NCBI GenBank assembly: GCA_029339505.1
Contig: JAQISU010000179.1
Location: forward strand, 6,941,501-7,005,500
Reading direction: 5' to 3'
DNA length: 64,000 nt
DNA from: Unio delphinus
Taxonomy: Eukaryota > Mollusca > Bivalvia > Unionida > Unionidae
The position numbers were made by a program, and so were the translations under genes. Below the pieces are notes generated by a model. It saw only the letters and a program-made list of their open reading frames with translations. It was not told the origin of the DNA and searched no databases. How positions within the stretch are numbered: position 1 is the stretch's first letter; each line of letters starts with the position of its first letter. This document shows, one piece after another, positions 19,971 to 33,073 of this stretch.

Positions 19971-22909
19971 TTTCCTAGATAATCAAATATAAATTGTTGT
20001 ATCTTAGCCTTTCTGGTTTCTTTCCTAGATAATCAAATATAAATTTTTGTATGTTTGCCACTGTGGCTTCTTTCCTAGATAATCAAATATAAAGTTTTGT
20101 ATGTTTGCCATTGTGACTTCTTTCCTAGATAATCAAATATAAATTTTTGTACTTTAGCCATTGTGACTTCTTTCCTAGATAATCAAATATAAATTTTTGT
20201 ACTTTAGCCATTGTGGCTTCTTTCCTAGATAATCAAATATAAATTTTTGTATGTTAGCCATTGTGGCTTCTTTCCTAGATAATCAAACATAAAATTTTGT
20301 ATGTTTGCCATTGTGGCTTCTTTTCTAGATAATCAAATATAAATTGTTGTATGTTAGCCATTCTGGTTTCTTTCCTAGATAATCAAATATAAATTATTGT
20401 ATGATAGCCATTGTGGCTTCTTTCCTAGATAATCAAATATAAATTTTTGTATGTTTGCCATTGTGGCTTCTTTCCTAGATAATCAAATATAAATTTTTGT
20501 ACTTTAGCCATTGTGGCTTCTTTCCTAGATAATCAAATATAAATTTTTGTATGTTTGCCATTGTGGCTTCTTTCCTAGATAATCAAATATAAATTTTTGT
20601 ATGTTTGCCATTGTGGCTTCTCTCCTAGATAATCAAATATAAATTTTTGTATGTTAGCCATTGTGGCTTCTTTCCTAGATAATCAAATATAAATTTTTGT
20701 ATGTTTGCCATTGTGGCTTCTTTCCTAGATAATCAAAAATAAAATTTCTGTATGTTTGCCATTTGGCTTCTTTCCTAGATACATTAATCAAATAAAAAAT
20801 GGTATGTTAGCCATTGTGATTTCTCACCTAGATAATCAAATACAAAAATGGTATGTTTGCCATTGTGGCTTTTTTCCTAGATAATCAAATATAACAAATG
20901 GTATGTTAGCCATTGGCTTCTTTCCTATATAATCAAATATTAAAAATGATATGTTAGCCATTGTGGCTTATTTCCTATATAATCAAATATAACAAATGGT
21001 ATGTTCGCCATTGGGTTCTTATATAAAAATGGTATGTTAGCTATTGTGGCTTCTTTCATTGATAATCAAATATACAAAATGTTAGCTATTGTGGTTTCTC
21101 ACCTAGATAATCAAATATATCAAATGGTATGTTAGCCATTGTGGCTTCTTTCCTATATAATCAAATATAAAAGATGGTATATTAGCCATTGTGTCTTCTT
21201 TACTAAATACAATAATCAAATATAAAAATGGTATGTTAGCCATTGTGGCTTTTTTCCTAGATAATCAAATATAACAAATGGTATGTTAGCCATTGGCTTC
21301 TTTCCAATATAATCAAATATTAAAAATGATATGTTAGCCATTGTGGCTTATTTCCTATATAATCAAATATAACAAATGGTATGTTAGCCATTGGCTTCTT
21401 ATATAAAAATGGTATGTTAGCTATTGTGGCTTCTTTCATTGATACATGTAATCAAATATATAAAATGGTATGTTAGCCATTGTGGCATCTTTCCTAGATA
21501 ATCAAATATATAAAATGTTATGTTAGCCATTGTGGCTTCTTTTCTATATAATCAAATATAAAAGATGGTATATTAGCCATTGTGGCTTCTTTCATAAATA
21601 CAGTAATCAAATAAAAAATGGTATGTTAGCCATTGTGGCTTCTTTCACTGATAATCAAATATACAAAATAGTATGTTAGCCATTGTGGCATCTTTCCTAG
21701 ATAATCAAATATAAATTGTTGTATCTTAGCCATTCTGGTTTCTTTCCTAGATAATCAAATATAAATTTTTGTATGTTTGCCATTGTGGCTTCTTTCCTAG
21801 GTAATCAAATATAAATTGTTGTATGTTAGCCATTGTGGCTTCTTTCCTAGATAATCAAATATAATTTTTTGTATGTTAGCCATTGTGGCTTCTTTCCTAG
21901 ATAATCAAATATAAATTTTTGTATGTTTGCCATTGTGACTTCTTTCCTAGATAATCAAATACAAATTGTTGTATGTTAGCCATTGTGGCTTCTTTCCTAG
22001 ATAATCAAATATAAATTTTTGTATGTTTGCCATTGTGGCTTCTCTCCTTGATAATCAAATATAAATTTTTGTATGTTTGCCATTGTGGCTTCTTTCCTAG
22101 ATAATCAAATATAAATTGTTGTATGTTAGCCATTTTGGCTTCTTTCCTAGATAATCAAATATAATTTTTTGTATGTTTGCCATTGTGGCTTCTTTCCTAG
22201 ATAATCAAATATAAATTTTTGTATGTTAGCCATTGTGACTTCTTTCCTAGATAATCAAATATAAATTTTTGTATGTTAGCCATTATGACTTCTTTCCTAG
22301 ATAATCAAATATAAATTTTTGTATGTTAGCCATTGTGGCTTCTTTCCTAGATAATCAAATATAAATTTTTGTATGTTTGCCATTGTGGTTTCTTTCCTAG
22401 ATAATCAAATATAAATTGTTGTATGTTAGCCACTGTGGTTTCTTTCCTAGATAATCAAATATAAATTTTTGTATGTTTGCCATTGTGGCTTCTTTCCTAG
22501 ATAATCAAATATAAATTTTTGTATGTTAGCCATTGTGGCTTCTTTCCTAGATAATCAAATATAAAATTTTGTATGTTAGCCATTGTGGCTTCTTTCCTAG
22601 ATAATCAAATATAAATTGTTGTATGTTAACCATTCTGGTTTCTTTCCTAGATAATCAAATATACATTTTTGTATGATAGCCATTGTGGCTTCTTTCCTAG
22701 ATAATCAAATATAAATTTTTGTATGTTTGCCATTGTGGCTTCTTTCCTAGATAATCAAATATAAATTGTTGTATGTTAGCCATTTTGGCTTCTTTCCTAG
22801 ATAATCAAATATAATTTTTTGTATGTTTGCCATTGTGACTTCTTTCCTAGATAATCAAATATAAATTTTTGTATGTTAGCCATTATGACTTCTTTCCTAG
22901 ATAATCAAA

Positions 22910-24373
22910 TATAAATTTTTGTATGTTAGCCATTGTGGCTTCTTTCCTAGATAATCAAATATAAATTGTTGTATGTTTGCCATTGTGGTTTCTTTCCTAG
23001 ATAATCAAATATAAATTGTTGTATGTTAGCCACTGTGGTTTCTTTCCTAGATAATCAAATATAAATTTTTGTATGTTTGCCATTGTGGCTTCTTTCCTAG
23101 ATAATCAAATATAAATTTTTGTATGTTAGCCATTGTGGCTTCTTTCCTAGATAATCAAATATAAATTTTTGTATGTTAGCCATTGTGGCTTCTTTCCTAG
23201 ATAATCAAATATAAAATTTTGTATGTTAGCCATTGTGGCTTCTTTCCTAGATAATCAAATATAAAATTTTGTATGTTAGCCATTGTGGCTTCTTTCCTAG
23301 ATAATCAAATATAAATTGTTGTATGTTAACCATTCTGGTTTCTTTCCTAGATAATCAAATATAAATTTTTGTATGATAGCCATTGTGGCTTCTTTCCTAG
23401 ATAATCAAATATAAATTTTTGTATGTTTGCCATTGTGGCTTCTTTCCTAGATAATCAAATATAAATTTTTGTATGTTAGCCATTGTGGCTTCTTTCCTAG
23501 ATAATCAAATATAACAAATGGTATGTTAGCCATTGGCTTCTTTCCTATATAATCAAATATTAAAAATGATATGTTAGCCATTGTGGCTTATTTCCTATAT
23601 AATCAAATATAACAAATGGTATGTTCGTCATTGGCTTCTTATATAAAAATGGTATGTTAGCTATTGTGGCTTCTTCCATTGATAATCAAATATATAAAAT
23701 GTTAGCTATTGTGGTTTCTCACCTAGATAATCAAATATATCAAATGATATGTTAGCCATTGTGGCTTCTTTCCTATATAATCAAATATAAAAGATGGTAT
23801 GTTAGCCATTGTGACTTCTTTCCTAGATACAGTAATCAAATAATAAAAATGGTATGTTAGCCATTGTGGCTTTTTTCCTAGATAATCAAATATAACAAAT
23901 GGTATGTTAGCCATTGGCTTCTTTCCAATATAATCAAATATTAAAAATGATATGTTAGCCATTGTGGCTCATTTTCTATATAATCAAATATAACAAATGG
24001 TATGTTAGCCATTGGCTTCTTATATAAAAATGGTATGTTAGCTATTGTGGCTTCTTTCATTGATACATGTAATCAAATATATAAAATGGTATGTTAGCCA
24101 TTGTGGCATCTTTCCTAGATAATCAGATATATCAAATGTTATGTTAGCCATTGTGGCTTCATTTCTATATAATCAAATATAAAAGATGGTATATTAGCCA
24201 TTGTGGCTTCTTTCCTAAATACAGTAATCAAATAAAAAATGGTATGTTAGCCATTGTGGCTTCTTTCACTGATAATCAAATATACAAAATAGTATGTTAG
24301 CCATTGTGGCATCTTTCCTAGATAATCAAATATATCAAATGGTATGTTAGCCATTGTGGCTTCTTTCCTAGAT
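22910..24373. repeat. about 1.46-kb segment duplicated 2237 bp downstream within the satellite
   Basis: This segment is reproduced with very few or no differences at about 25147-26610. Shared diagnostic variants include AACCATTCTGGTTTC, TTCGTCATTGGCTTC and TTCCATTGATAATC. Identity breaks at 'gatacaataatc' (24373) versus 'gatacagtaatc' (26610). Confidence 0.85.
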
Positions 24374-25190
24374 ACAATAATCAAATATAAAAGATGGTAT
24401 ATTAGCCATTGTGTCTTCTTTACTAAATACAATAATCAAATATAAAAATGGTATGTTAGCCATTGTGGCTTTTTTCCTAGATAATCAAATATAACAAATG
24501 GTATGTTAGCCATTGGCTTCTTTCCAATATAATCAAATATTAAAAATGATATGTTAGCCATTGTGGCTTATTTCCTATATAATCAAATATAACAAATGGT
24601 ATGTTAGCTATTGTGGCTTCTTTCATTGATACATGTAATCAAATATATAAAATGGTATGTTAGCCATTGTGGCATCTTTCCTAGATAATCAAATATATAA
24701 AATGTTATGTTAGCCATTGTGGCTTCATTTCTATATAATCATATATAAAAGATGGTATATTAGCCATTGTGGCTTCTTTCCTAAATACAGTAATCAAATA
24801 AAAAATGGTATGTTAGCCATTGTGGCTTCTTTCACTGATAATCAAATATACAAAATAGTATCTTAGCCATTGTGGCATCTTTCCTAGATAATCAAATATA
24901 AATTGTTGTATCTTAGCCTTTCTGGTTTCTTTCCTAGATAATCAAATATAAATTTTTGTATGTTTGCCACTGTGGCTTCTTTCCTAGATAATCAAATATA
25001 AAGTTTTGTATGTTTGCCATTGTGACTTCTTTCCTAGATAATCAAATATAAATTTTTGTACTTTAGCCATTGTGACTTCTTTCCTAGATAATCAAATATA
25101 AATTTTTGTACTTTAGCCATTGTGGCTTCTTTCCTAGATAATCAAATATAAATTTTTGTATGTTAGCCATTGTGGCTTCTTTCCTAGATA
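24373..25190. repeat. about 0.8-kb segment copied from 19464-20281 (offset 4909)
   Basis: Shared rare variants include TTTACTAAATACAATAATC, GTATCTTAGCCTTTCTGG and GTACTTTAGCC. Its left edge coincides with the end of the 2237-bp-offset duplication, which marks a recombination junction. Confidence 0.85.
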
Positions 25191-27255
25191 ATCAAATATA
25201 AATTGTTGTATGTTTGCCATTGTGGTTTCTTTCCTAGATAATCAAATATAAATTGTTGTATGTTAGCCACTGTGGTTTCTTTCCTAGATAATCAAATATA
25301 AATTTTTGTATGTTTGCCATTGTGGCTTCTTTCCTAGATAATCAAATATAAATTTTTGTATGTTAGCCATTGTGGCTTCTTTCCTAGATAATCAAATATA
25401 AATTTTTGTATGTTAGCCATTGTGGCTTCTTTCCTAGATAATCAAATATAAAATTTTGTATGTTAGCCATTGTGGCTTCTTTCCTAGATAATCAAATATA
25501 AAATTTTGTATGTTAGCCATTGTGGCTTCTTTCCTAGATAATCAAATATAAATTGTTGTATGTTAACCATTCTGGTTTCTTTCCTAGATAATCAAATATA
25601 AATTTTTGTATGATAGCCATTGTGGCTTCTTTCCTAGATAATCAAATATAAATTTTTGTATGTTTGCCATTGTGGCTTCTTTCCTAGATAATCAAATATA
25701 AATTTTTGTATGTTAGCCATTGTGGCTTCTTTCCTAGATAATCAAATATAACAAATGGTATGTTAGCCATTGGCTTCTTTCCTATATAATCAAATATTAA
25801 AAATGATATGTTAGCCATTGTGGCTTATTTCCTATATAATCAAATATAACAAATGGTATGTTCGTCATTGGCTTCTTATATAAAAATGGTATGTTAGCTA
25901 TTGTGGCTTCTTCCATTGATAATCAAATATATAAAATGTTAGCTATTGTGGTTTCTCACCTAGATAATCAAATATATCAAATGATATGTTAGCCATTGTG
26001 GCTTCTTTCCTATATAATCAAATATAAAAGATGGTATGTTAGCCATTGTGACTTCTTTCCTAGATACAGTAATCAAATAATAAAAATGGTATGTTAGCCA
26101 TTGTGGCTTTTTTCCTAGATAATCAAATATAACAAATGGTATGTTAGCCATTGGCTTCTTTCCAATATAATCAAATATTAAAAATGATATGTTAGCCATT
26201 GTGGCTCATTTTCTATATAATCAAATATAACAAATGGTATGTTAGCCATTGGCTTCTTATATAAAAATGGTATGTTAGCTATTGTGGCTTCTTTCATTGA
26301 TACATGTAATCAAATATATAAAATGGTATGTTAGCCATTGTGGCATCTTTCCTAGATAATCAGATATATCAAATGTTATGTTAGCCATTGTGGCTTCATT
26401 TCTATATAATCAAATATAAAAGATGGTATATTAGCCATTGTGGCTTCTTTCCTAAATACAGTAATCAAATAAAAAATGGTATGTTAGCCATTGTGGCTTC
26501 TTTCACTGATAATCAAATATACAAAATAGTATGTTAGCCATTGTGGCATCTTTCCTAGATAATCAAATATATCAAATGGTATGTTAGCCATTGTGGCTTC
26601 TTTCCTAGATACAGTAATCAAATAATAAAAATGGCATGTTAGCCATTGTGGTTTCTCACCAAGATAATCAAATGATATATCAAGTGATATGTTAGTCATT
26701 GTTTCTTTTTTCCTATATAATCAAATATAAAAGATGGTATGGTAGCCATTGTGGCTTCTTTCCTAAATAAAAATGATACGTTAGCCATTGTGGCTTCTTT
26801 CCTAGACAAATATAAAAAATGGTATGTTAGCAATTGTGGCTTCTTTCCTAAATAATCAAATATAAAAAATGGTATGTTAGCCATTGTGGCTTCTTTCCTT
26901 GACAAATATAAAAAATGGTATGTTAGTCATTGTGGCTTCTTTCCTAAATAATCAAATATAAAAGATGGTATATTGGCCATTGTGGCTTCTTTCCTAAATA
27001 ATCGAATATAAAAAATGGTATGTTAGCCATTGTGGCTTCTTTCCTAGATAATCAAATATAAAAAAATTGTTATGTTAGCCATTGTGGCTTTTTCCCTATT
27101 TGATCATATATAAAAAATGATATGTTAGCATCTTTCCTAAATAATCATATACAAAAAATGGTATTTTCCTAAATAATCAAAATTAATCATATATTTAAAA
27201 AAAATGATAAGTTCCATGTTAGCCATTGTGGATTCTCACCTAGATTATCAGATGC

Positions 27256-28207
27256 ATTTGAAAGGATACCAGGTAATAACTATATGATATATGAAAAACT
27301 CACTTCCTTTGAAAACACCAACCACTTTGTGTAATAGCTGCAAATTAGTTTGACAGTGGTATAGTTACCAATACCAGAACAAGTTGTTGCAGAATGTCAT
27401 TAGACATTCTCAGCATATTGGATAAAACTGAAAGCAATTCAGCTGAATGAAAGGGTTTAGAGTCCACATTTTCATCGATGAGAAATTTTATGTCAGAAAG
27501 ATTCGCCTAAATGCCGGTAGTTTTACAATCTGCAGCAGTGGGAAAATGGAGTGGTTGGAGAATGACAGTTCCAAATAATATTATTACCCAGATTTTTATT
27601 GATGAAGTTTGCTAATGGTTTTTCACCATGATTGATGGTTATTCATAATTATTTTTAGTAACATTAATGCAAGTTTTTTTCTGCATCATACAGATTGCAT
27701 AAAATGCATGTATTTTTTAATCAAAATATTAGTTGCAGCTTTTTTAATTTATACGTGATTATTGCTCAGATCTGTGTAGCAAGGCCATCTAATAAAGCCA
27801 CTTTCCTGCTGCAGAACGTGTTGCCTTGCAAGAGAGGTGTTTTTGCAGTACTGCAAAATCCTTCTTAGAGCAAAAGGCAGCTGTTTAGTCATGTAAGTCA
27901 TGTAACATCAGTCCCTCATGGGTATCTTGTTTTAAACTCGTTCCATCATTGCAGGTAGATTTAAGATTTGTATGCATGGTTTAAAATTAAGTGATTAAAT
28001 ATTGTTATTTTTTTTTATCTTTGGTTGACATATTTAAATTTAATCCAATTGCAAGTTACCAAAGTTCATCACAATTTTGACTTTAAAGACTGCATACTAG
28101 TAATGTTTAACGTAAGTGAAAAAAATGCTTTTAATCAATGATAGTAACCCCCAATTTAAAATTTGATCTCTTATTCTATTTCATAATTCTTCCTAACTTG
28201 TATGAGA
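27256..28207. other. no recognisable feature
   Basis: AT-rich. TTTCCTGCTGCAG near 27806 and ATCATTGCAG near 27951 look like splice acceptors, but no open frame of useful length follows either. Confidence 0.5.
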
Positions 28208-28569
28208 GGTAATTGTCTTAATTGTAATAAAATGGATTTTAACATGATTATAAGTGCACAGTATGGAGGTAATTGTCTTAATTGTAATAAAATGGATTTT
28301 AACATGATTATAAGTGCACAGTATGGAGGTATTTGTCTTAATTGTAATAAAATGGATTTTAACACGATTACAAGTGCACAATATGGAGGTAATTGTCTTA
28401 ATTGTAATAAAATGGATTTTAATATGATTACAAGTGCACAGCATGTGAGGTCATTGTCTTAATTGTAATAAAATGGATTTTAACATGATTATAAGTGCAC
28501 AGTATGGAGGTAATTGTCTTAATTGTAATAAAATGGATTTTAACACAATTACAAGTGCACAGTATGAGG
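28208..28569. repeat. 60-bp minisatellite, 6 copies
   Basis: The unit is GGTAATTGTCTTAATTGTAA TAAAATGGATTTTAACATGA TTATAAGTGCACAGTATGGA (60 bp; the fifth copy is one base longer). Four frames over both strands stay open because 60 is divisible by 3. None has a plausible start or domain. Confidence 0.95.
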
Positions 28570-28712
28570 ACATCTGCGTCATCAAAGTTAAAGCTTTGTA
28601 AGAAAATTGGTTCTCCAGTGCACCTCCCTTTTATTGTTCCCTCCTGTCTTCAGTCTACAGTTCAGATCTCCTGTCTGTGTCAATTTGTAATTGTATCTGT
28701 TATTTCCTTTCA

Positions 28713-28735
28713 TGTCTGTCTGTCTCTCTCTTTGC

Positions 28736-28769
<34 letters not shown>

Positions 28770-28771
28770 GT
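28713..28771. repeat. (CT)n-rich microsatellite
   Basis: Imperfect CTGT/CT tract: TCTGTCTGTCTCTCTC, then a pure CT run, then TCTGTCTCTC. Confidence 0.95.
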
Positions 28772-28825
28772 AATTATATGTTGTTGTATTGGCCATCAAT
28801 CAGCTTTTTTTCTGTTCTCACATAG

Positions 28826-28946
28826 TCATGTACATGCTCTTAAGAAACTGTCAAGAGCTTCAGGAAAGGGAGATATCACAATAAACTTGGTTAACAGAGA
28901 AGGAAATGATTCGGGTCCCAGTTTTGAAGATCTTGTCAAAAGATAA
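28826..28946 (+). CDS. possible 3'-terminal coding exon, unknown gene
   Basis: CAGCTTTTTTTCTGTTCTCA CATAG is a good pyrimidine-rich acceptor ending at 28825. The open frame that follows encodes HVHALKKLSRASGKGDITI and then NLVNREGNDSGPSFEDLVKR, ending at TAA 28944-28946. Composition is balanced and protein-like, unlike the CT-repeat translation upstream in the same frame. Polyadenylation hexamers occur in the following kilobase (for example AATAAA near 29597). I do not recognise the protein; it does not look like the arginyl-tRNA synthetase C-terminus. No upstream partner exon was found. Confidence 0.4.
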
Positions 28947-30949
28947 CAGATCAAAGAATGCTTCTTTAATAGTTGTGTCTGTTGCATGTGAAAAGATGAT
29001 CTTAACAAAAGAAAATGTGTACACTTTGCGTGCTAGTCAATAATGATTTGATGTATTCAGACCCATGGTATTATTTCAGAACTAATCAATGTCTCTAATG
29101 GAGTTTTCAGGAAACGTGGATGAGATTTTAATATGCTATACAGCCAAATATTCAATATTACTCTAAGTTTTGGATAAGTAAGACTGCCTTGAAAATCAGT
29201 TGTCCAGTAGGCTATTTGCCAGTTACATGAGTTATGGTTCTTATAGAGAGTTGTTTCCCTTTTGGTGGGACATGAACTTCATGTGTACCATCTAAATTAC
29301 ATTCAGTTATTGTTAATGCAAAAAATGAATAGTTTTTTGACAATCTTTAGACAAACTTTGCTTTGTCGAATAGTGAACTGTTTATTATTGTAACCTTGTT
29401 ATTTTAGAAATGGTTACAACTCCATTCAGAAAGATCTTGTTGCCTATGATTGGCAGATATATCAATGGTTAAGCTTTTAAAGATTACCATATCATTGCTC
29501 TTAAAAAAAAGTAACAGAAAAGAGTAAAAAGGAATTTTCTGGGGTAACATTCAACAAATATTATTTCCCTAGAAGACAAAGTGAAGAAAAAAAATAATAA
29601 AAACCTTATGGTATTGTGAGTTAAATGCCCAGATATATATAAAATTGCAGACATAAGTCTTAATAATTTTAAGTTTGAAATAAACTTTACTAGAAACCCA
29701 AATTAAGTCCAACACTGAAGTGTTGAGGGGTCAGTGAAGACCTGTATAATGCTGATATGCCAACAGTATTTGGTTGCAATAGCAATATAATTCCAGGTTT
29801 GAATTCACTATAAATTCCAAATGAATGTCTCTGTCCAAGAATATTTTTTCATGAGCATTCTGTATTTTCAGAGAAAATATTTACTGATTTGAACAAATAA
29901 ATTCCAAGCCAATTGAACACTGGGCACAACAATAATACAAAATGATTCTGCTAGATCATAAGCACAAATAAAAAATATTTCCAGTCACAAGACTATTTAG
30001 TCCTCTACTTGACCTCAGGTCACAACATTTTTAACAACAAAATACATCTACAGGAAAATATCCTTGTAGAAAGTTCATTATGTTTACAAAATAAAATGTT
30101 AGTTATTATTTGAAAGTCTATTACTAAAGTTATAGTATATAACCTGGACAATGTCAGGTTTAACAGGTAAATTGTAGGGGAGTCCCAGTAACCTAGACCC
30201 AGACCCAAATAAACATTTACTTCTGTTAATAATGATCCTGATAATAAAGCCATGTTCATAGAGAATATTTTAGCTATGTGCTAGTTTTTGATGGATTAAA
30301 TTTTTTAAAAATGTTTAAAAAAAATCAATAATTCAGGTCAAGTAGAAATTAAATGATTTTGGACATGGTTATATTGAACAATGAATGTTACATTATATTA
30401 TGTAGCCCTAAATGAAATATTTTTTTAAAAAAAATTAAACTAACCAACAAACAATACAACCTGGAACTGCGTTGTTTTGTATAGAGGTATCAGTAGAACA
30501 AACAGCATAGACACTAAACTGCAGGTGCATTATGCTATGGCAGATCAGGATCTTTGTTCTTTGCAGTTTGACTCAACTTGTGTGAGGGTATATACAGTTG
30601 ATAAGCAGACTGCTGGTAGCTGTCTTTCTTGTTTCTTGCATTCAGTCGTCTTTGTGAGGGTTGTTGAGTGTAGCATTTAACTTTGATTGGAAGGATGATG
30701 TTAAAGAGAGTCCACAGGGTATAAAAGACATGCAGGGCAAATCGATATAAAGATATTGGGTTAATAAAATTTGGCTTGTAGGAAAATCATGTTGCTGATG
30801 GAGTTGATTGAATTTTAGATTGGGGACTTGGAGAAGTACATTCTAAAGTCTGTTCAATAATTCATTTCTTTTAAACTGAATAATTGACTCTCAAGTGGAA
30901 AATATTGCAATTTATTGATCTTTTCAGGTTTGCCTGTTTTTATTATCCA

Positions 30950-30952
<3 letters not shown>
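28947..30952. other. no recognisable gene
   Basis: AT-rich sequence. Around 30525-30600, GCATTATGCTATGGCAGATC AGGATCTTTGTTCTTTGCAG resembles part of the repeat at 31005-31335. The reverse frame at 30020-30259 has no support. Confidence 0.5.

Positions 30953-31004
<52 letters not shown>
30953..31004. repeat. (GT)n(GA)n microsatellite
   Basis: A GT run of about 16 dinucleotides passes directly into a GA run of about 9. Confidence 0.97.
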
Positions 31005-31006
<2 letters not shown>

Positions 31007-31335
31007 TTTACCTATACAAAGTATTCTTTTTTTGTCTTCTAGTCTTTGTTTAGCAGTCTTTCATTGAGTCTTTTAGTTTTGAAATAGCTTTACTGTGTGC
31101 ATCATAAAGAGAAGGATCAAAATACTTGATGCACTCAGTTATAAGTCAAGTTCAAATTCAAACAACATAGAATGGCTCTGTTGTTCCCATAATGCATCAG
31201 CAGATCAGGGTCTGTGATGTTTGTTCTTCTGATTAGTTCTGAAGTACAACTCACACAGTTCATATAGGCATTCTGTACTATGTTTAATTTTGTTGAATTT
31301 GATTACACCTAACATTAAAAGATTTTATTCACATA
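31005..31335. repeat. interspersed repeat, near-identical copy at 41165-41510
   Basis: About 210 bp (from CTTTGTTTAGCAGTCTTTCA to ATCAGGGTCTGTGATGTTTG) is almost identical between the two loci, followed by about 100 bp of looser similarity. Both copies sit immediately after a microsatellite. No coding capacity is visible. It could be an unclassified transposable element or a local duplication. Confidence 0.8.
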
Positions 31336-31927
31336 TTTTCATCTGCACAAATCCATATATCTTTGAAGAATAATATACACATTTTCAAGAAATGCATGTG
31401 ACACAATCAGTGTAAAAGTAACTGGACATCTTTGAACAAAATCAGTGTTAAGGTGTGATCCAGTGTAAACTAGATTAAATTTTGCATGCTGTGAGGTTAC
31501 AATGTAAGCTGCCCTTGTTAACAAATATTTAAACTTATTATTTGCTATAATTTGATCGGACATCCTATTTTATTAACCGAATTTGGCCACAATTATAAAA
31601 GACAATAGCGGTCAATAATTCTCTTCTTGAAGTATTTTCATTGCATATAATGTGCAGAGCTATTGACAATCAGGAGATTAGTGGAACTGTGTTAATATTA
31701 AGGTTTAGAAAAACAAATACAGTGTAAGATGAGAAAATGTGCTTTCAGCTGTGTTGACATGTACATATAACAAACTGCATAAACCCAGATATGCTGTTTC
31801 AGATCTTTGTGCAGCTTGCAGTTCGACCCGACATTTGTATGGTATATTACAGCTTTCCCCAAACTAGACACTGTTGGGACCATATTTATTGTCTACTGTT
31901 ACAGAGGTGGCCAGTATACATATACAT

Positions 31928-32060
31928 GGGTTTGATTGGACGGGGCTCCTAATTACCATTCTACATTATTGGTAGGTTTGATAGGACAGAGTTCCTAATT
32001 ACCAGTCTATATTAGTGGACAGAACTCCCATTTGCAGTCTCATAATATTGGACAGAGCTT
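31928..32060. repeat. short decayed tandem repeat, about 50-bp unit, 3 copies
   Basis: 'TTGGACGGGGCTCCTAATTA CCATTCTA', 'AGGACAGAGTTCCTAATTAC CAGTCTA', and 'GGACAGAACTCCCATTTGCA GTCTCAT' are successive variants of one unit. Confidence 0.6.
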
Positions 32061-32201
32061 GCATTTCCATTTTAAAAATAAGTTGACTCCTTAACACGGG
32101 AGTCACGTTGATATTTTTAGGAGTGCAGGCGGTTGACACTGTGTCAGGTTAATACAGTACTTTTTTCCCTAGGGTAGTAGTAAGGCATACATGATTTAAA
32201 C

Positions 32202-32240
32202 TCGTGTGCTGGAAAATGGCGTTAATCCCAAAACAACGAC
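32202..32240 (+). mobile_element. SINE-B, 3' tail fragment (weak)
   Basis: GTGTGCTGGAAAATGGCGTTAATCCCAAAACAACGAC resembles the SINE-B 3' end; the rest is not recognisable. Confidence 0.4.
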
Positions 32241-32551
32241 ATCAAGTCCTCATTAAGTTCACAGTGACCTGTAGAATAGACTTGTAGCTTTACTTTCGTG
32301 TTAGCAAGTTGCAATGTTAGGCTTTTGTCTCGGTGGCTATTCAGTTTGGTATAGATTTTTTAAAATACTTGAGCATGCATGCTAAATCGATATGAAGATA
32401 ATTGACAATTAAACTTGCAAGAATATGATATTGCATTGGAAATTAAGCATAGGAGTCGATTGTATATTAAATTTGAGGTTACATGGAAATTATTGGCATC
32501 TGCTTGTGGTGCAAAATTTCATTTAACTTATATGACTTCTAGCTGAATGCA

Positions 32552-32660
32552 TTCATCTCATCTCATCTCATCTCATCTCATCTCATCTCATTCTCATTTC
32601 ATCTCATTCTCATTCTCATCTCATCTCATTCTTAATATCATCTCATCTCATTCTCATCCA
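32552..32660. repeat. (TCTCA)n pentanucleotide microsatellite
   Basis: TCTCA repeats, with interspersed TTCTCA variants in the right half. Confidence 0.95.
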
Positions 32661-33073
32661 GTAGTGCCCATTTTCTTCTAGCTCTGTTGTAATGAGGTTG
32701 TAAAAATTTTCATCTCAAGTCATTTTGTCGAAAATTAGTTTGTTCCTGGTCATTTCACATCTCATTAAAGTAATTCATAGGTAATATATGATAAATCTGT
32801 TAATTATTTTTACGCTTTATGCGGGGTTTCACATATTAGTTTTGGGGATTTTTCGATAATTCTAAGTGGGGTATAGGGGTTTTATTCTAAAAGGGGATAC
32901 TGCGGAAATGTAAGCTTGCAGTGCGAGTGTTTTATGTAGATTCAGTTTTTCCATTAACTGACAAGCTTGAAAATAATATATACATGCTGATAAAAGATGG
33001 CTTCTGCGGCAAGCTGTTCCAATTCCAACCATAGCCCCAAACAGTTTATTACTTCCTTACAGAAAAATAGTTA
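32661..33073. other. no recognisable feature
   Basis: AT-rich sequence without repeat or coding signal. Confidence 0.5.

Larger units (their letters stand above)
17845..27255. repeat. 9.4-kb satellite array, 50-bp unit, two alternating subfamilies
   Basis: The basic unit is GCCATTGTGGCTTCTTTCCT AGATAATCAAATATAAATTT TTGTATGTTA (50 bp), about 185-190 copies. GCCA-TTG-TGGC can form a small hairpin. Type I blocks keep the 50-bp register (about 17845-19030, 19985-20775, 21700-23510, 24890-25745). Type II blocks have more variable units ending in AAATGGTATGTTAGCC, with inserted 'ATACAGTA' or missing 'TGTGG' (about 19030-19985, 20775-21700, 23510-24890, 25745-27255). Long stretches are repeated nearly unchanged at offsets 1744, 2237 and 4909 bp. 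Reverse frames such as 23723-23962 and its exact copy 25960-26199 are artefacts. Confidence 0.97.

Noticed and set aside
23723..26905. Repeated reverse-strand frames in the satellite (MANIPF...FDYLGKK-type peptides)
   Set aside because: The 50-bp unit is not divisible by 3. These are chance open stretches in variable-length units, duplicated along with the DNA.
17845..27255. CRISPR-like array
   Set aside because: Units are directly adjacent without unique spacers, and the context is eukaryotic.
27806..27960. Splice-acceptor-like sites TTTCCTGCTGCAG and ATCATTGCAG
   Set aside because: No open frame of useful length follows and no matching donor was found.
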